From contig NZ_LT960611.1 of assembly GCF_900233005.1 (NCBI RefSeq), forward strand, positions 1,798,001-1,862,000: a DNA stretch of 64,000 nt. The letters are read 5' to 3'. The notes under the pieces are model-generated. The model did not search any database, had not been told where the DNA came from, and worked only from the letters and a program-made list of their open reading frames with translations. A program made the position numbers and the translations under genes. The stretch is from Vibrio tapetis subsp. tapetis. Lineage in GTDB: Bacteria > Pseudomonadota > Gammaproteobacteria > Enterobacterales > Vibrionaceae. Below, one piece after another: positions 1 through 8,160 of this stretch (position 1 is the stretch's first letter; every line of letters begins with the position of its first letter).

Positions 1-2
1 CG

Positions 3-887
3 GTCAATCAGGCATACCATGGCCATACCGGCTACTCACTTCAAGTAGGCGATGAACTGAACGCGGAGTTTTTTCTGTGTCAGCCAAATAAGGAAGAATA
101 CGGCCGTGTTCCTTTTAACGACTTAGCGGCGATGGAACAAGCACTGAGTAGCCGAGAATACGCCGCCGTAATCCTAGAAACCATTCCCGCTACGGCAGGT
201 TTTGTTATGCCAAATGAAGGCTACTTACCTGCTGTAAAAGCACTGTGTGAAAAATATGGCACGCTATACATTGCAGATGAAGTTCAAACTGGCTTAATGC
301 GAAGTGGGGAATTATGGGGCGTCGAAGCATTTGGCGTTAAGCCCGATATCATTGTTTCAGGTAAAGGACTGGGCGGGGGTATCTACCCTGTCGCTGCCGC
401 CTTACTTTCAGCCAATTGTGCACAATGGCTACACGATAACGGCTTTGGACACATTTCTACATACGGTGGTTCAGAACTCGGCTGTGCCGTCGCCAGTAAA
501 GTGATTGAAATAACCACTCGACCTGAAGTAAAGCAGACGGTGCAATACTCTTCCCTTTATATCCGTCAGGGACTAGACGAACTGCGCAAAGCGTATCCAG
601 ACTTCTTCGTTGGCATACGTCAAGCAGGGCTAATTTTTGGGTTGCAATTTGGTCATCCTGAAGGGGCGCTGCACATCATGCGTGCATTGTATGAAAAAGG
701 CGTATGGGCCATTTTATCGTCGTTTGATCCTTCCGTTTTGCAGCTGAAACCGGGCCTGCTAATCGATAAAGAAACCTGTGACGATATGCTCTATCGAATG
801 GATCTTGCACTTAACCAAGTGAGCAATGAATTGCGTCATAGCAGCAACACATCGTCTCAATTCAATGTTGTTAAAGGAGGTAAGTAA
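3..887 (+). CDS. Class III aminotransferase-family PLP enzyme (5' end outside window), BMC locus
   Basis: The reading frame is open from the first bases of the window, so this is the C-terminal part of a longer protein; the first visible residues, NQAYHGHTGYSLQVG, match the 'YHG' segment of fold-type I class III aminotransferases. The PLP-pocket motif IADEVQTG and the Schiff-base lysine in SGKGLGGG are present. Family members are transaminases or, in some cases, phospho-lyases acting on amino-alcohol phosphates. Being 4 bp ahead of an acylating aldehyde dehydrogenase and BMC shell genes, it probably supplies the aldehyde processed in the compartment. Whether it transaminates an amine or eliminates ammonia and phosphate cannot be told from this fragment. 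No encapsulation helix is visible at its C terminus. Confidence 0.85.
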   Translation, partial: VNQAYHGHTGYSLQVGDELNAEFFLCQPNKEEYGRVPFNDLAAMEQALSSREYAAVILETIPATAGFVMPNEGYLPAVKALCEKYGTLYIADEVQTGLMRSGELWGVEAFGVKPDIIVSGKGLGGGIYPVAAALLSANCAQWLHDNGFGHISTYGGSELGCAVASKVIEITTRPEVKQTVQYSSLYIRQGLDELRKAYPDFFVGIRQAGLIFGLQFGHPEGALHIMRALYEKGVWAILSSFDPSVLQLKPGLLIDKETCDDMLYRMDLALNQVSNELRHSSNTSSQFNVVKGGK

Positions 888-891
888 TATC

Positions 892-2496
892 ATGTCGACG
901 ACAAAACACACTATTCAATCACAAGGCCAAACACCACCAGAAGACAACATTGACTCATTGCTTGGGTTGGCGCACTGGGCTTCGGACAGTTTTCGTGAAT
1001 ACACCTCGAGCCAAGTGGAAAACATTGCAAAGGCGGTATCAAGCGCAGCGCTCGCAAAAGCCGCTGACTACGCACAATGGTCTGTAAAAGAAACAGGTTT
1101 TGGTAACGCACCCGATAAAACCATCAAAAACCAAGTCAACGCCACAGCCCAGCTAGAGCAATTTGATTTCCAAGAATATAACGGCGTGAAAGTAGACGCT
1201 GAAAAGAAAATTGCCCGCTACGCAAAACCTGCGGGCGTCATCGTTGCACTCATTCCATCAACGAATCCAATCGCAACTATCTATTACAAAGTCATGTCAG
1301 CGTTACTGACTCGTAATGTTGTCATTTTATGTCCACACCCGGGAGCAAAAGAGTGTTGCGTAGACGCCGCAGACTACCTTGCCAATGCTGCGGAAAAAGC
1401 AGGTGCACCAGCGGGCTGTATTCAGACATTACGCCACCCGAGCGTTGCAAAAGTAAGCCAATTAATGTCGTCACCAAAAACCGATTTGATCTTGGCGACG
1501 GGTGGACCTGCGATGGTACGCGCTGCCTATGGGTCGGGTAATCCCGCAATTGGTGTCGGCCCAGGCAATGTAGCCTGCTTCGTTGATAAAAGCGCTGATT
1601 TAGCACTGGCATCAGAAAGTATTGTTACCTCAAAAGCCTTTGATAACAGCCTACTTTGCACTTGCGAATCCGTTGTTATTGCGCATCAAGACATCGCAGA
1701 TCAACTTGTCATGCAAATGGTGGCGAAAGGCGCTTACCACGTTGAAGGCCGTGAGCTTGAACTGCTGCGTGCTTTCTTGTACCCAGCAAACAAACTCAAC
1801 CCCGCGGCGATTGGAAAAAGTGCGGTCACGATAGCGAAGCTTGCTGGCTTTAGCGTGCCAAGCTCAACCAAAGTCTTAGGCATGGAGATTTTCCAAATAA
1901 ACCCTGACGAACCATTTAGCAAAGAAAAAATGTTCCCTGTTTTAGCTTTATTAAAAGTCTCTGGCTGTCAGCAAGGGTTAAATGCGGCGAACGCCATGTT
2001 ACGTATTCAAGGAAAAGGCCACTCATTGGTGATCCATTCCCAAGACAACCCACAAATCGCTCGCTGGAGTAAATCGGTTCCCGTTTGTCGCATTACCATC
2101 AACGGCCCAGGTGTTTTTGGCGCCAGTGGATTTGCCACCAACCTACCTCCTAGCCCCGTTATTGGCACGGGTTACTTCGGCCGCAGTTCTGTTTCAGAAA
2201 ACATTTTCGCTAAGCATCTCGTGCAATGGACACAAGTAGCATGGAATAAAGAGCTTACCGTCAATATGGCTTCTGTTGAGCAGTCAACCACAAACAGCGT
2301 AACGGAGATTGTCGCACAATATATTGAAACAAGAGGCGCAACTGGCTTTGGCCCAGCGGGATCGCGGGAAAACTCATCTTCTCGTTCATCAACTCACTAT
2401 TCAGCCAGTTCAGTCACGGAGCAACCAGATAATCTCAGGGCCATGATCAAAGCTTTGGTTGAACAAGAGTTGAAACAAATATTGGAGCAACGCTAA
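892..2496 (+). CDS. CoA-acylating aldehyde dehydrogenase of a microcompartment (PduP/EutE-like)
   Basis: The 534-residue protein belongs to the acylating aldehyde dehydrogenase family, which oxidises an aldehyde to acyl-CoA with NAD. The nucleotide-binding segment IGVGPGNV and the catalytic-cysteine region FDNSLLC, which aligns with FDNGMIC-type motifs of AdhE, are visible. After the catalytic domain there is a Ser/Thr-rich linker and a final amphipathic helix (about residues 512-534, NLRAMIKALVEQELKQILEQ). This resembles the encapsulation peptides that direct cargo into BMCs. The start at 892 is chosen because AAAGGAGG lies at 873-880; an upstream in-frame ATG at 826 would overlap the preceding gene. 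Its stop overlaps the next gene's start (TAATG). The aldehyde itself is not identified. Confidence 0.9.
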   Translation: MSTTKHTIQSQGQTPPEDNIDSLLGLAHWASDSFREYTSSQVENIAKAVSSAALAKAADYAQWSVKETGFGNAPDKTIKNQVNATAQLEQFDFQEYNGVKVDAEKKIARYAKPAGVIVALIPSTNPIATIYYKVMSALLTRNVVILCPHPGAKECCVDAADYLANAAEKAGAPAGCIQTLRHPSVAKVSQLMSSPKTDLILATGGPAMVRAAYGSGNPAIGVGPGNVACFVDKSADLALASESIVTSKAFDNSLLCTCESVVIAHQDIADQLVMQMVAKGAYHVEGRELELLRAFLYPANKLNPAAIGKSAVTIAKLAGFSVPSSTKVLGMEIFQINPDEPFSKEKMFPVLALLKVSGCQQGLNAANAMLRIQGKGHSLVIHSQDNPQIARWSKSVPVCRITINGPGVFGASGFATNLPPSPVIGTGYFGRSSVSENIFAKHLVQWTQVAWNKELTVNMASVEQSTTNSVTEIVAQYIETRGATGFGPAGSRENSSSRSSTHYSASSVTEQPDNLRAMIKALVEQELKQILEQR

Positions 2497-3068
2497 TGGG
2501 TAAATTAACCTCCCTAGCATTGATCGAAAAAGTGTCGCCAATGACACTCTTAGCGATTAATCCATCGTTTACATTCAGATTGCCAAATCCGAACCTTGGT
2601 TTACTCATCGTCGAAGTTCAGCCCGCAGCGTTGGCGGATAGCCTAATCAGTCAATTGACCAAGAATATGGGCGTTGAACTGGCTCATAAAGTTCAGGACG
2701 GCCGAAGCGGGTGGCTCGTCGTTTATAGCGATCAACGTGAACAATTAAGAGCAGCAGCAGACGCTATTTATGCTCAATTGGGTAATGCCCAAACACCTGA
2801 CGAACTGCTTTGCTCATCTATCGTAAACGCCATTAGCCCTGAACATGCACAAACTCTTAATAAGCAAAATCAACGAGTTCGTTTTTTACCAGGCAATGAT
2901 TTACTCACCATTGACTGTAAACCAGCGATTGCCGCAATTCGTATTGCCAACCAAATCGAAAAAAATAGCAATTGCCAGATTCAGGCGGTGAAGTACCTCG
3001 GGTCATCAGGTCGCCTGATGGTAACGGGTAAAGCCAGTGACATCAGTGCGTGCCCAATCCAAATCTAA
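2496..3068 (+). CDS. Probable tandem-domain BMC shell protein (BMC-T-like)
   Basis: This 190-residue protein is translationally coupled to the aldehyde dehydrogenase (TAATG) with GGAG in front. Two segments follow the BMC fold pattern of strand, helix, strand-turn-strand, helix: about residues 31-95 (LGLLIVEVQPAALADSL ... WLVVYS) and about 128-185 (LLTIDCKPAIAAIRIANQ ... GRLMVTG). Length and duplication suit a trimeric BMC-T shell protein, although similarity to PduT or PduB by eye is weak, so the shell class is inferred. No cysteine cluster for an Fe-S pore is obvious. Position inside the BMC gene run strongly supports a shell role. Confidence 0.65.
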   Translation: MGKLTSLALIEKVSPMTLLAINPSFTFRLPNPNLGLLIVEVQPAALADSLISQLTKNMGVELAHKVQDGRSGWLVVYSDQREQLRAAADAIYAQLGNAQTPDELLCSSIVNAISPEHAQTLNKQNQRVRFLPGNDLLTIDCKPAIAAIRIANQIEKNSNCQIQAVKYLGSSGRLMVTGKASDISACPIQI

Positions 3069-3078
3069 CAGGGGATTT

Positions 3079-3381
3079 ATGAAGCAGTTTAATATCGATG
3101 AATCAACGCTTAGGCAACTGATTAAAGAGGTTATCGCACAGGTACTAAATGAATATAAAGGCGAACTCGTGGACAAACTTGGCTCAAAAAACGCCGTTGT
3201 CCCACGCACTCAATCAACACAGGTCTCAAGCCCACTGACTGAGAGCAAGATTAATGCGCTATATAAACAAGGTATTACGGAAATGGAGCTCCCACCTCAG
3301 TGTGTGGTTACTCCCCTTGCAAAAGCCAAAGCAAGACAACTGAACATTACGCTTAATTACAATAATAGGAGCACACCATGA
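3079..3381 (+). CDS. Small BMC-associated protein with N-terminal encapsulation-like helix
   Basis: The 100-residue protein starts at 3079 behind AGGGG; a longer frame from 3037 would overlap the previous gene. Residues 6-28 (DESTLRQLIKEVIAQVLNEY) form an amphipathic helix with the spacing of BMC encapsulation peptides, similar in pattern to the C-terminal helix of the neighbouring aldehyde dehydrogenase. After a linker, residues about 60-96 carry a segment of the type ITEMELPPQCVVTPLAKAKA...NI. It recalls the short 'TPLA' module found in several BMC enzymes such as EutQ/EutT-type proteins, but the catalytic parts of those enzymes are absent. It may be a tether, scaffold or assembly factor; the function is unknown. 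It overlaps the EutN gene by ATGA. Confidence 0.7.
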   Translation: MKQFNIDESTLRQLIKEVIAQVLNEYKGELVDKLGSKNAVVPRTQSTQVSSPLTESKINALYKQGITEMELPPQCVVTPLAKAKARQLNITLNYNNRSTP

Positions 3382-3623
3382 TTGCAGCGACTGTCATTGG
3401 AAAGGTGTGGGTATCAACAAAATTAAAGGAGCTACCCTCCGGAGCGCTCGTTACGGTCGCTCCAGACTCAAACAAAAACGAGCACATTGTTGCACTCGAT
3501 CCACTGGGATGCGGCGAAGGTGAGCGTGTTTTACTCGTTACAGGAAGCACTGCTTCGAACTATTTTTCAACACCCAACAAAATTATTGATGCGCTTGTTG
3601 TAGCATCAATCGACCACTCGTAA
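3378..3623 (+). CDS. EutN/CcmL-family BMC vertex protein (BMC-P)
   Basis: The 81-residue protein begins MIAATVIGKVWVSTKL and includes VALDPLGCGEGERVLLVTGS. These are hallmarks of the EutN/CcmL/PduN fold, whose pentamers cap the vertices of polyhedral microcompartments. Length is typical. The start codon overlaps the preceding stop (ATGA) and has AGGAG upstream, indicating coupled translation. Its presence together with BMC-H and a probable BMC-T supports a complete closed shell rather than a stray shell gene. Confidence 0.92.
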   Translation: MIAATVIGKVWVSTKLKELPSGALVTVAPDSNKNEHIVALDPLGCGEGERVLLVTGSTASNYFSTPNKIIDALVVASIDHS

Positions 3624-3635
3624 AGGAGAACACAC

Positions 3636-3911
3636 ATGTCAGAAGCAATTGGAATGATCGAAACAAAAGGTTACGTAACCGCATTAGCAGCAGCAGATAC
3701 CATGGTAAAAGCTGCCAACGTCACGCTAGTTAGTCGTGAGCAAGTCGGTGATGGCTTAGTGGCGATCACCGTAAAGGGAGATGTTGGCGCAATTAACGCC
3801 GCTATCGAGGCCGCAACTGAAGTTGCAAGTAACCTAGGCACAGTTGTTGCCACACATGTGATCCCTCGCCCACATAATGATGTAACAGAATTTTTCAACA
3901 CAGACAAATAG
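3636..3911 (+). CDS. BMC-H hexameric shell protein (PduA/EutM-like)
   Basis: The 91-residue protein is a canonical single BMC domain: AIGMIETKGYVTALAAADTMVKAANV at the N terminus and the HVIPRPH motif at the end. Such proteins form the hexagonal facets of the shell and transport metabolites through a central pore. The loop lining the pore, GSG in PduA as I remember its sequence, reads GDG here (Asp39), which would put six aspartates around the pore. AAAGGAG precedes the start by a good distance. It is the only clear BMC-H in the visible part of the locus; more may lie upstream of the window. Confidence 0.95.
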   Translation: MSEAIGMIETKGYVTALAAADTMVKAANVTLVSREQVGDGLVAITVKGDVGAINAAIEAATEVASNLGTVVATHVIPRPHNDVTEFFNTDK

Positions 3912-3969
3912 TGGTATAACAATAGCGTGAAGCAGGATGTTTCACGCTGTTGCACAAGGAGTAGTAGCT

Positions 3970-4557
3970 ATGCAACCAAAGACACTAGAAACCTATCCAA
4001 CGTTGACCCTTTGTCATATCGACAAGCTCTCAAATCATACTGCTAATTTCATGGCATCTCGAAGCAGAGAGCGGACATTTCTACCAAAAGCAGGCGCTAA
4101 ATGGTGGCAAGTACGCTTTGCATCTCCGATCATTTTAGAACAATTCATCTCTACGATTTACTTACATGGCTTCTTTGACGACATCGAAATCCAAGGGCTG
4201 CAAGTTGAGATCCAAACAAAAACGGATATTTCCGCTCAGCTCATCCAAACTTTAACGGGTAAAGACGACCAACTCAGCATTACCAATATGCAAAGTGAAG
4301 TGATCAAGATTAATAATGACTCCCATGCGATGGTATGCAACAGCAAAAACAGCGGTGCAATGGTGTTTTCTGGAGAGTTAACCACTCACTTTCAATTTGA
4401 TGCGACTCCATCTGCATGGATGGTATTGGAAGAACTGAGTAAAACGGTGAGTATTCACGATATCATTCACTTCGACCCTATTGGACATGTGATTGTGCGT
4501 GGCGGTGAAGAGGTGCGAGAAGCCTTAGAAAAGCAACTTAACCTATTTGAAGAATAG
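3970..4557 (+). CDS. Uncharacterised protein of the BMC locus
   Basis: I do not recognise the family. The 195-residue protein starts at 3970 behind AAGGAG; the frame is open further upstream but has no better start. It has no signal peptide and no membrane segment. The N-terminal half has a KWWQVRFASPIILEQF stretch suggesting a beta-rich domain. The last 50 residues (146-195) run helix (SAWMVLEELSKTV), strand, turn with PIG, strand (HVIVRGG), helix (EEVREALEKQL). That is the same order and spacing as the core of a BMC domain, so a divergent or partial shell-like fold is possible. Location between the BMC-H and a TetR gene suggests a role in compartment assembly or control. Confidence 0.6.
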   Translation: MQPKTLETYPTLTLCHIDKLSNHTANFMASRSRERTFLPKAGAKWWQVRFASPIILEQFISTIYLHGFFDDIEIQGLQVEIQTKTDISAQLIQTLTGKDDQLSITNMQSEVIKINNDSHAMVCNSKNSGAMVFSGELTTHFQFDATPSAWMVLEELSKTVSIHDIIHFDPIGHVIVRGGEEVREALEKQLNLFEE

Positions 4558-4623
4558 ACTGTTTTTTTCTCTGCATTAGTGACAGTATAAAGGATGAAAA
4601 GAGCATTCAGCGAAAGGATTCCT

Positions 4624-5235
4624 ATGCAACACCGCGGCGTTAAACGCAGAGAGTTATTAAAAGCAGCAGTACGACAACTTCTAACAGAAAATGATATTAG
4701 CGATGTCACATTTGCGGACATTGCTAAAGAAGCCAACATTCCCAAAAGCTCGGCTTATCATTTTTACGCCAATATAGATGAAATATACACAGAAGTGGCC
4801 ATTCAATATGGCGAGCTATTACTTGAAGAATTAAGTAAAATTCCAACCGAAGATGAAGTGAATACTTGGCATGACATCGTTGATATTTTAGTCACTCGGG
4901 CGATTCATTTTTATCAAACTCAAACCCCAGCTCGCCAATTATTTATCTCGGGAAAGACCTCCGCTAGCATCAAGCAAAAAGATCGTAAAAACGACGAAGA
5001 GATTGCCATTGCTATCTTTACCATACTGGATCATTTCTTTCATTTGCCAAGCTTTGATCGCCAATCGGATATTTTCTTTATTTGGGTTGAAATCGTCGAT
5101 ACGATTTTCACTATCTCACAAATGAAATACGGCATCATAACCAAAGGCATGGAAAGTGAAGCAAAACGTGCTGCAAAAGCCTACCTTGGTACTTATTTAC
5201 CCATTGATACACCGCTCAGAGTAAAGGTAACCTAG
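4624..5235 (+). CDS. TetR/AcrR-family transcriptional regulator
   Basis: Residues about 8-55 form a TetR helix-turn-helix (RRELLKAAVRQLL ... TFADIAKEANIPKSSAYHFYANIDEIY). The remainder is a variable ligand-binding helical domain; total length is 203 residues. I prefer the ATG at 4624 because AAAGGA lies six bases before it; an ATG at 4594 has its only purine-rich stretch too close. It ends the BMC gene run on the same strand and likely controls it in response to the compartment's substrate or product, but no operator dyad was found in the short upstream gap. Confidence 0.85.
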   Translation: MQHRGVKRRELLKAAVRQLLTENDISDVTFADIAKEANIPKSSAYHFYANIDEIYTEVAIQYGELLLEELSKIPTEDEVNTWHDIVDILVTRAIHFYQTQTPARQLFISGKTSASIKQKDRKNDEEIAIAIFTILDHFFHLPSFDRQSDIFFIWVEIVDTIFTISQMKYGIITKGMESEAKRAAKAYLGTYLPIDTPLRVKVT

Positions 5236-5266
5236 TTGCCAAACCTATAGAGCAAACCTTAATGAC

Positions 5267-7359
5267 ATCGAGTAGGGTGAGGCGTCTCCGCCTCATCCCT
5301 CTCACAGAACCGTACGTACGGACCTCGTATACGGCTCATGCACATTTCCATTCAGCATAATGGCTGAACACATATCCTGTCCTAACGTGTTCAAGGTTCA
5401 CTAATCCAAGGTCGTTAAACCATTGATTTGGCATCGAGTAACTGGCTAATGGACTCGCAGCATTTCTCCAACTATCCATACAGATATACCTGAATGACCC
5501 TTCGTAACCTAGCTGTCTTAGCCTGCGGTGGAGTCGGGTCGGTTTTTTCCATAATCGTAATTGGACGCTGCGAAGTCTTCGCCTTAACCACGCGGCCAGT
5601 TTCTTAAACTCCCTGTTGGCATTCGCTATTCGAAAGTACTGGCTGAACCCTCTCAGAAGTGGATTCAGTTGTTTAATGACTTCTAACAATGGCTTACCGC
5701 CATTGCGTCTTGTCACTCGCTTCAACTTTCCTTTGAACGTCGACATTTTCTTTGGCTGAATACGGCTATAATGGCTACCGATTTCTATTCCAAGGAATTT
5801 CACACCTTCGCCGCTGTGCGCTATGTGTGATTTGGTTTCGTTCACCGTTAACTTGAGCTGTTTTTCCAGGACCTTCGTTGCCTGTACTTGCGCATTTTCT
5901 GCACCTTTACGGCTGCGACAGAAGATCAGTATGTCGTCGGCATAACGGACTATTCGATGTCCTCGCTTTCGCATCTCTTGATCAAACGCATCCAGATAGA
6001 TGTTCGCTATCAGTGGGCTTATTACTCCACCTTGCGGACTACCTATCTCGGTATGCTGCCACTCTCCATCAACCATTACGCCACTTTTCAGGAACTGTTT
6101 GATGAGCTCCAGTACGCTACTGTCTGTGACTCGTTTCTTAATGCTTTTTAGAATAAGCTCATGATCGAGCTTATCGAAGCACTTCGATAAGTCCATATCT
6201 ACGACGTGTTGCATTCCGTATCGACGGATGAACATCGTCGCTTTGTTTATAGCATCGTGACAACTTCGATTCGGTCTATACCCAAAGCTGGATGGGTGAA
6301 ACTGCTCTTCGAAGATTGGGGTTAATAGATCATTTAGAGCTTGTTGGACAACTCTATCCCGTACTGTTGGGATCCCAAGTAATCGCACCCCACCATCATC
6401 TTTCGGTATTTCTACCCGTCTGACGGGTTGAGGGGTGTATCGCTTGGTTTTGAGTTCCAGAAGAAGTTGATCTAGGTTATCACTCAGATTTTGGGCGTAG
6501 TCGCTTAGGCTCTGCCTATCTATTCCGGCCGCGCCTTTCGCTTTCCACACTTTTTTAAATCCTTTATAGAGTCGCTCTTTGTGGAGCAAGTGACCATATA
6601 AACTGTAGTAAACTCTCAACTTTTTCCTTTAGATTGTGTGCCGTGTGGGGACAAATGCTCTCTCACAGTGTTGGTGTATTTCACTCCACTCTCTAGCCTT
6701 CTAGCTCAATGGCAATTTACTAGAGTGAGTCAGAGTTACTCCCTTGTACGGTTTCTCGCTTCAGTGCTTTGCTTTCACAAAGACCGAGACGGAATACCTC
6801 GATAGCTAATCAACTTGTATACCACTGAAAAAAAAAAACATCTGCTCATCACAGACTTAAAATGTACTTCATCCCTTCGCAACACCAGATTGCTTTTGGC
6901 AAAATGTTGTCCCATCAGACGTGTTACTGATGGTCAGCTCAGTTTTATCCTCCACACCATTACTGGGCTTCACCGGCCGAGCTTTACTCACTACTACGGA
7001 TTCATCTGCCACCTCGCACCAACATAGATCTTGGCTCTCGCCTTGAGTTTATGCTTCCGACGTTTGCTCGGATGTGATGTCAGGCTTCCCCAGTTACTGC
7101 ACTGGCTCCCTGTTAACAATGCCACCCTCAAGCACAATCTAGGTCTGATTGAGTATCGGGCTTCACGCTATTTTGCACGCTTACCCACCTAAATTGCCGA
7201 ATCAGGTTCACTTTCGTTGTGTACTGTTAACTTCCTATCGCTTCCTTCAAACCCTGCCGTTGGCCAGCAACGCCCTTGCGATTCGGATTATCTTCCCCTC
7301 AATCAGGGTGATTTAGGCTTCTTTCAGCCTAACGGGTTTGCCAGCTTCGCTGGGCAAAC
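5267..7359 (-). mobile_element. Group IIC intron, copy 1 (downstream of kdsB terminator)
   Basis: This 2093-base unit is nearly identical to 34551-36641. On the minus strand it starts with GTTTGCC, directly after the U-tract of the kdsB terminator. It has about 740 bases of structured 5' RNA domains, encodes a reverse transcriptase, and ends with a domain V-like hairpin (5307-5337, GAGCCGTAT...ACGGTTC). A domain VI-like stem follows, and the terminal CTACTCGAT resembles intron 3' ends. Insertion just after a terminator on the same strand and a reverse transcriptase without endonuclease domain are the traits of class IIC introns. The 5' end reads GTTTG rather than the usual GTGYG, so the exact boundary is inferred from where the two copies diverge. 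Confidence 0.88.
5336..6619 (-). CDS. ltrA: Group II intron reverse transcriptase/maturase, copy 1
   Basis: The 427-residue intron-encoded protein has the RT palm motif YADD (RIVRYADDILIF), the RT5-type segment GSPQGGVISPLIANIYLD, and a C-terminal maturase domain (FSQYFRIANANREFKKLAAWLRRRL). There is no HNH endonuclease domain, as expected for class IIC. It would splice the intron and copy it at new DNA sites. The start is TTG with AAGGA six bases ahead. The stop codon overlaps the first bases of the domain V-like hairpin. The protein is identical in both copies and has no frame damage, so the element is probably active or very recently so. Confidence 0.93.
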   Translation of the reverse strand: MRVYYSLYGHLLHKERLYKGFKKVWKAKGAAGIDRQSLSDYAQNLSDNLDQLLLELKTKRYTPQPVRRVEIPKDDGGVRLLGIPTVRDRVVQQALNDLLTPIFEEQFHPSSFGYRPNRSCHDAINKATMFIRRYGMQHVVDMDLSKCFDKLDHELILKSIKKRVTDSSVLELIKQFLKSGVMVDGEWQHTEIGSPQGGVISPLIANIYLDAFDQEMRKRGHRIVRYADDILIFCRSRKGAENAQVQATKVLEKQLKLTVNETKSHIAHSGEGVKFLGIEIGSHYSRIQPKKMSTFKGKLKRVTRRNGGKPLLEVIKQLNPLLRGFSQYFRIANANREFKKLAAWLRRRLRSVQLRLWKKPTRLHRRLRQLGYEGSFRYICMDSWRNAASPLASYSMPNQWFNDLGLVNLEHVRTGYVFSHYAEWKCA

Positions 7360-7397
7360 AAAAAAGCCGCTAAATGACTTCATCTAGCGGCTTTTTG
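7360..7397 (-). terminator. kdsB terminator; group IIC intron target
   Basis: On the minus strand an 8-bp stem (AGCCGCTA/TAGCGGCT) with a 12-base loop is followed by a run of T. It lies 17 bases past the kdsB stop. The intron begins immediately after the T run. Confidence 0.9.
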
Positions 7398-7413
7398 TTG
7401 TTGGCTCTGTATC

Positions 7414-8160
7414 CTATTCTAAGATACGTCTTACAGCTTCCAGATCTTCTGGGGTATCAACACCCGCGGGTGGCGCGATTTTAGCAACCGCTACGTGAAT
7501 TTTTTCACCATACCAAAGCACTCGCAGCTGCTCTAAGCATTCAATTTTCTCAAGTGCGCTCGGTTGCCAGTTAATATAAGTATTAACAAAGCCAGCACGA
7601 TAGGCATAAATGCCAATATGACGTTGAAGCGGCTGGGCTAATTTCTTAGAGTTTTGTGCAAACGCGTCTCTATCCCATGGGATAGTCGCACGACTAAAAT
7701 AAAGCGCATAACCTTTCGCGTCAGTCACCACTTTTACCGCATTTGGATTAAATGCTTCTGCTTCATCGGTGATATCAACTGACAGTGTCGCCATAGGCGC
7801 TTCACTGCCTGCCAGGTTGTCCGCAACCTGACGAATGATCTCCGGTGGGATCAAAGGTTCATCACCTTGAACGTTAACGATAATATGCGATTCAGGGATC
7901 GACATTTTCTCGATCACTTCAGCTAACCTTTCTGTACCCGACTCGTGGTTAGGCGACGTCATACAAACGTCGGCACCAAACCCATGAGCAACCGCTTCAA
8001 CACGGCTATCATCAGTCGCAATAATAACCTTGTCAGCGCCCGATAGCATCGCTTGCTGATAAACCCACTCAATCATAGGCTTACCGGCGATGTCCGCTAG
8101 CGGTTTGCCAGGTAACCGAGTTGACTGGTAACGTGCGGGAATAATAACCGTGAAAGACAT
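7414..8160 (-). CDS. kdsB: 3-deoxy-manno-octulosonate cytidylyltransferase
   Basis: The 248-residue enzyme activates KDO with CTP to CMP-KDO for the inner core of lipopolysaccharide, in the cytoplasm. The N terminus [31 protein letters not shown] is the diagnostic nucleotidyltransferase loop, and [15 protein letters not shown] is the conserved substrate-binding motif. Length equals that of known KdsB proteins. Its start overlaps the ycaR stop (TAATG), so it is the last gene of a comEC-msbA-lpxK-ycaR-kdsB series on the minus strand. Confidence 0.97.
   Translation of the reverse strand: MSFTVIIPARYQSTRLPGKPLADIAGKPMIEWVYQQAMLSGADKVIIATDDSRVEAVAHGFGADVCMTSPNHESGTERLAEVIEKMSIPESHIIVNVQGDEPLIPPEIIRQVADNLAGSEAPMATLSVDITDEAEAFNPNAVKVVTDAKGYALYFSRATIPWDRDAFAQNSKKLAQPLQRHIGIYAYRAGFVNTYINWQPSALEKIECLEQLRVLWYGEKIHVAVAKIAPPAGVDTPEDLEAVRRILE

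Noticed and set aside
5878..6151. Plus-strand open frames inside the intron reverse transcriptase
   Set aside because: They are antisense to the intact reverse transcriptase and occur identically in both copies only because the copies are identical.
6815..7027. Open frame within the intron 5' region
   Set aside because: Its frame passes through the homopolymer that differs between copies (11 or 9 A), and it lies in the structured RNA domains on the wrong strand.
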